Shown: positions 62,574-64,000 of the stretch, one piece after another
Layout of the letters: every line of letters begins with the position of its first letter
How positions within the stretch are numbered: the stretch's first letter is position 1
Origin: an uncultured Hungatella sp.
Lineage (GTDB): Bacteria > Bacillota > Clostridia > Lachnospirales > Lachnospiraceae
Direction: 5' to 3'
NCBI GenBank assembly: GCA_910579515.1
Contig: CAJTUV010000017.1
Coordinates: 5,620 to 69,619, forward strand
DNA length: 64,000 nt
Notes under the pieces: generated by a model
Database searches by the model: none
Told to the model about the DNA's origin: nothing
Seen by the model: the letters and a program-made list of their open reading frames with translations, nothing else
Program-made: the position numbers and the translations under genes

Positions 62574-63866
62574 ATGAAACAGGATATGATTATCATTCTT
62601 GATCTTGGAAGTACAAAAAATACAGTGATTGCCCGTCAAATTCGGGATATGGGGGTATACAGCGAGATCCATCCTCATGACATTACGTTGGAGGAATTAA
62701 AAAGCCTTGAGAATGTAAAGGGAATTGTCTTAAACGGCGGAGAGAACCGCATAGTAGACGGTGCAGCCGTGGAGATTGACCCCTCTTTGTATGACTGTGG
62801 TTATCCTGTGATTGCCATTGATCATCCAACAGCCAAATGTGAGAAAACATTTTCGGATTTGCCTGATACGGACGCATTGCGAGAATTTGTGTTTGATACC
62901 TGCCATGCCGAGGCAAACTGGAATATGAAGAATTTTATTGAGGATCAGGTGGAACTGATTCGAAAACAGGTGGGAGACAAAAAGGTGCTTTTGGCTCTCT
63001 CAGGCGGAGTGGATTCTTCTGTGGTGGCCGCTATGCTCATTAAGGCCATTGGTCAGCAGCTGGTGTGCGTTCACGTCAATCACGGCCTTATGAGAAAGAA
63101 TGAATCTGAAAGCGTTGTCCAGGTATTTAAGGACCAGCTTCATGCAAATCTGATTTATGTGGATGCAACGGAACGTTTTTTGGGAAAACTGGAAGGCGTT
63201 GCAGATCCTGAGAAAAAGCGAAAGATTATTGGCGGCGAGTTTATCAGAGTATTTGAGGAGGAAGCCAGAAAGCTGGAGGGTATTGATTTTCTGGGCCAGG
63301 GAACGATTTACCCGGATATTATTGAAAGCGGAACCAAGACAGCTAAGATGGTGAAATCTCATCATAATGTGGGCGGACTGCCAGAGGATTTGAATTTTGA
63401 ACTGGTGGAACCGTTAAAGCAGCTGTTTAAGGATGAGGTGCGGGCCTGCGGCCTGGAGCTGGGACTTCCGTCTTCTATGGTTTACCGTCAGCCATTCCCA
63501 GGCCCCGGATTGGGAGTCCGCTGTCTGGGCGCAATCACCAGGGACAGACTGGAGGCTGTACGGGAGTCTGACGCCATTTTGCGGGAGGAGTTTGAGAAGG
63601 CCGGACTTGATAAGAAGGTATGGCAGTATTTTACGGTGTCGCCGGACTTTAAGTCTGTGGGAGTGAAGAATAATGCCAGATGCTTTGATTATATGGTGAT
63701 TATTCGGGCTATTAATACGGTCGACGCTATGAGCGCTTCCATTGAGAGAGTGGATTGGGACGTATTGCAGAGAATTACGGAGCGGATATTGGCGGAAGTG
63801 GGGAATGTGTGTAGAGTTTGTTATGATATGTCTCCGAAGCCGCCGGCTACGATTGAGTTCGAGTGA
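62574..63866 (+). CDS. guaA: GMP synthase with reduced, catalytically empty glutaminase domain
   Basis: 430 residues from ATG 62574 (MKQDMIIILDLGS) with GAGGAG upstream; the frame extends into the repeat element but without support. The ATP-pyrophosphatase domain is intact: P-loop SGGVDSS (143-149), GQGTIYPDIIESG, VGGLPEDL, RQPFPGPGLGVR, and the C-terminal DMSPKPPATIEFE. The N-terminal glutamine amidotransferase domain is only ~115 residues instead of ~190: the nucleophile segment GxCYG is replaced by IAIDHPTAKCEK and the His-x-Glu segment is missing. It converts XMP to GMP but must obtain ammonia directly or from a partner. Confidence 0.92.
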   Translation: MKQDMIIILDLGSTKNTVIARQIRDMGVYSEIHPHDITLEELKSLENVKGIVLNGGENRIVDGAAVEIDPSLYDCGYPVIAIDHPTAKCEKTFSDLPDTDALREFVFDTCHAEANWNMKNFIEDQVELIRKQVGDKKVLLALSGGVDSSVVAAMLIKAIGQQLVCVHVNHGLMRKNESESVVQVFKDQLHANLIYVDATERFLGKLEGVADPEKKRKIIGGEFIRVFEEEARKLEGIDFLGQGTIYPDIIESGTKTAKMVKSHHNVGGLPEDLNFELVEPLKQLFKDEVRACGLELGLPSSMVYRQPFPGPGLGVRCLGAITRDRLEAVRESDAILREEFEKAGLDKKVWQYFTVSPDFKSVGVKNNARCFDYMVIIRAINTVDAMSASIERVDWDVLQRITERILAEVGNVCRVCYDMSPKPPATIEFE

Positions 63867-64000
63867 TGAAATTGGATTTAGAAAGCTAGTGTTTATGCGG
63901 ATTGCAAGCAAATTTGTTTAGGCACTGGCAACGATTTGGCAACATTTTCAACATCACGCACTAAATAATTACATCAATGGTATATGAAAAACCTTGCTGA
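63867..64000. other. Gene-free window end after guaA
   Basis: 134 bases without a supported gene on either strand. The 3' end of guaA is a known insertion point for genomic islands, but no direct repeat of the guaA end is visible here. Short minus-strand frames end quickly. Confidence 0.3.

Noticed and set aside
1..64000. CRISPR arrays, rRNA or tRNA genes, insertion sequences
   Set aside because: No regularly spaced repeats, no rRNA segments, no convincing tRNA cloverleaf with a TTCGA arm, and no intact transposase were found by reading.

Overview
The window is a gene-dense chromosomal stretch from a low-to-mid GC, spore-forming, Gram-positive anaerobe. The best fit is a gut member of the Lachnospiraceae (Clostridia). 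Supporting signs are the LL-diaminopimelate aminotransferase route (dapL next to dapF), a GlnA/ANTAR pair, AddAB instead of RecBCD, a division cluster that runs into spoIIGA-sigE, a Spo0E-type phosphatase, a bile-salt-hydrolase-family enzyme and plant-glycan glycosidases. Species assignment is inference only.

Layout. 0-7 kb: the tail of a GNAT acetyltransferase, a tight radical SAM / DUF2344 / RNase G operon, then trkA-trkH potassium uptake. 7-10 kb: an ArsR-type metalloregulator and P1B metal ATPase with a visible promoter and operator, converging on endonuclease III (nth). 10-20.8 kb: a carbohydrate region with an AraC regulator divergent from a GH2 beta-galactosidase, a GPH sugar symporter, a second AraC regulator, a GH78 alpha-L-rhamnosidase and a choloylglycine-hydrolase-family enzyme. 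20.8-29 kb: glnA with a hairpin leader and an ANTAR regulator, dapF, dapL, two MATE exporters around a uridine phosphorylase, and a small membrane-anchored FMN_bind-like protein. 29-37.5 kb: addB-addA and, convergent, ychF.

37.5-42.8 kb is an accessory island between housekeeping blocks. It holds an unknown 126-aa protein, the decayed C-terminus of a conjugative relaxase, a lipoprotein, a frameshifted coiled-coil gene, lgt, an unlisted 51-aa Spo0E-family gene, and a serine hydrolase behind a MerR-type promoter with a 19-bp spacer.

42.9-57.7 kb is the division/cell-wall (dcw) cluster: mraZ (with five MraZ boxes), rsmH, ftsL, pbpB/ftsI, a SpoVD-like PBP, mraY, murD, ftsW/spoVE, murA, divIB/ftsQ, ftsZ, spoIIGA, sigE. 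murE, murF, murG, murB, ftsA and sigG are not in it. After it come a large GH106-like glycosidase, a Sel1-repeat protein and a GMP synthase whose glutaminase domain is cut down and lacks its catalytic residues.

The most unusual signal is a dispersed element of about 150 bp present twice in opposite orientation: inside the dcw cluster at 47030-47179 and upstream of guaA at 62400-62553. Each copy has near-matching ends (CAGACGGC...GCCGTCTG) enclosing up to three hairpins. The largest hairpin is a perfect 19-20 bp stem whose basal pairs differ between copies in a compensatory way. I do not recognise it as a named repeat family.
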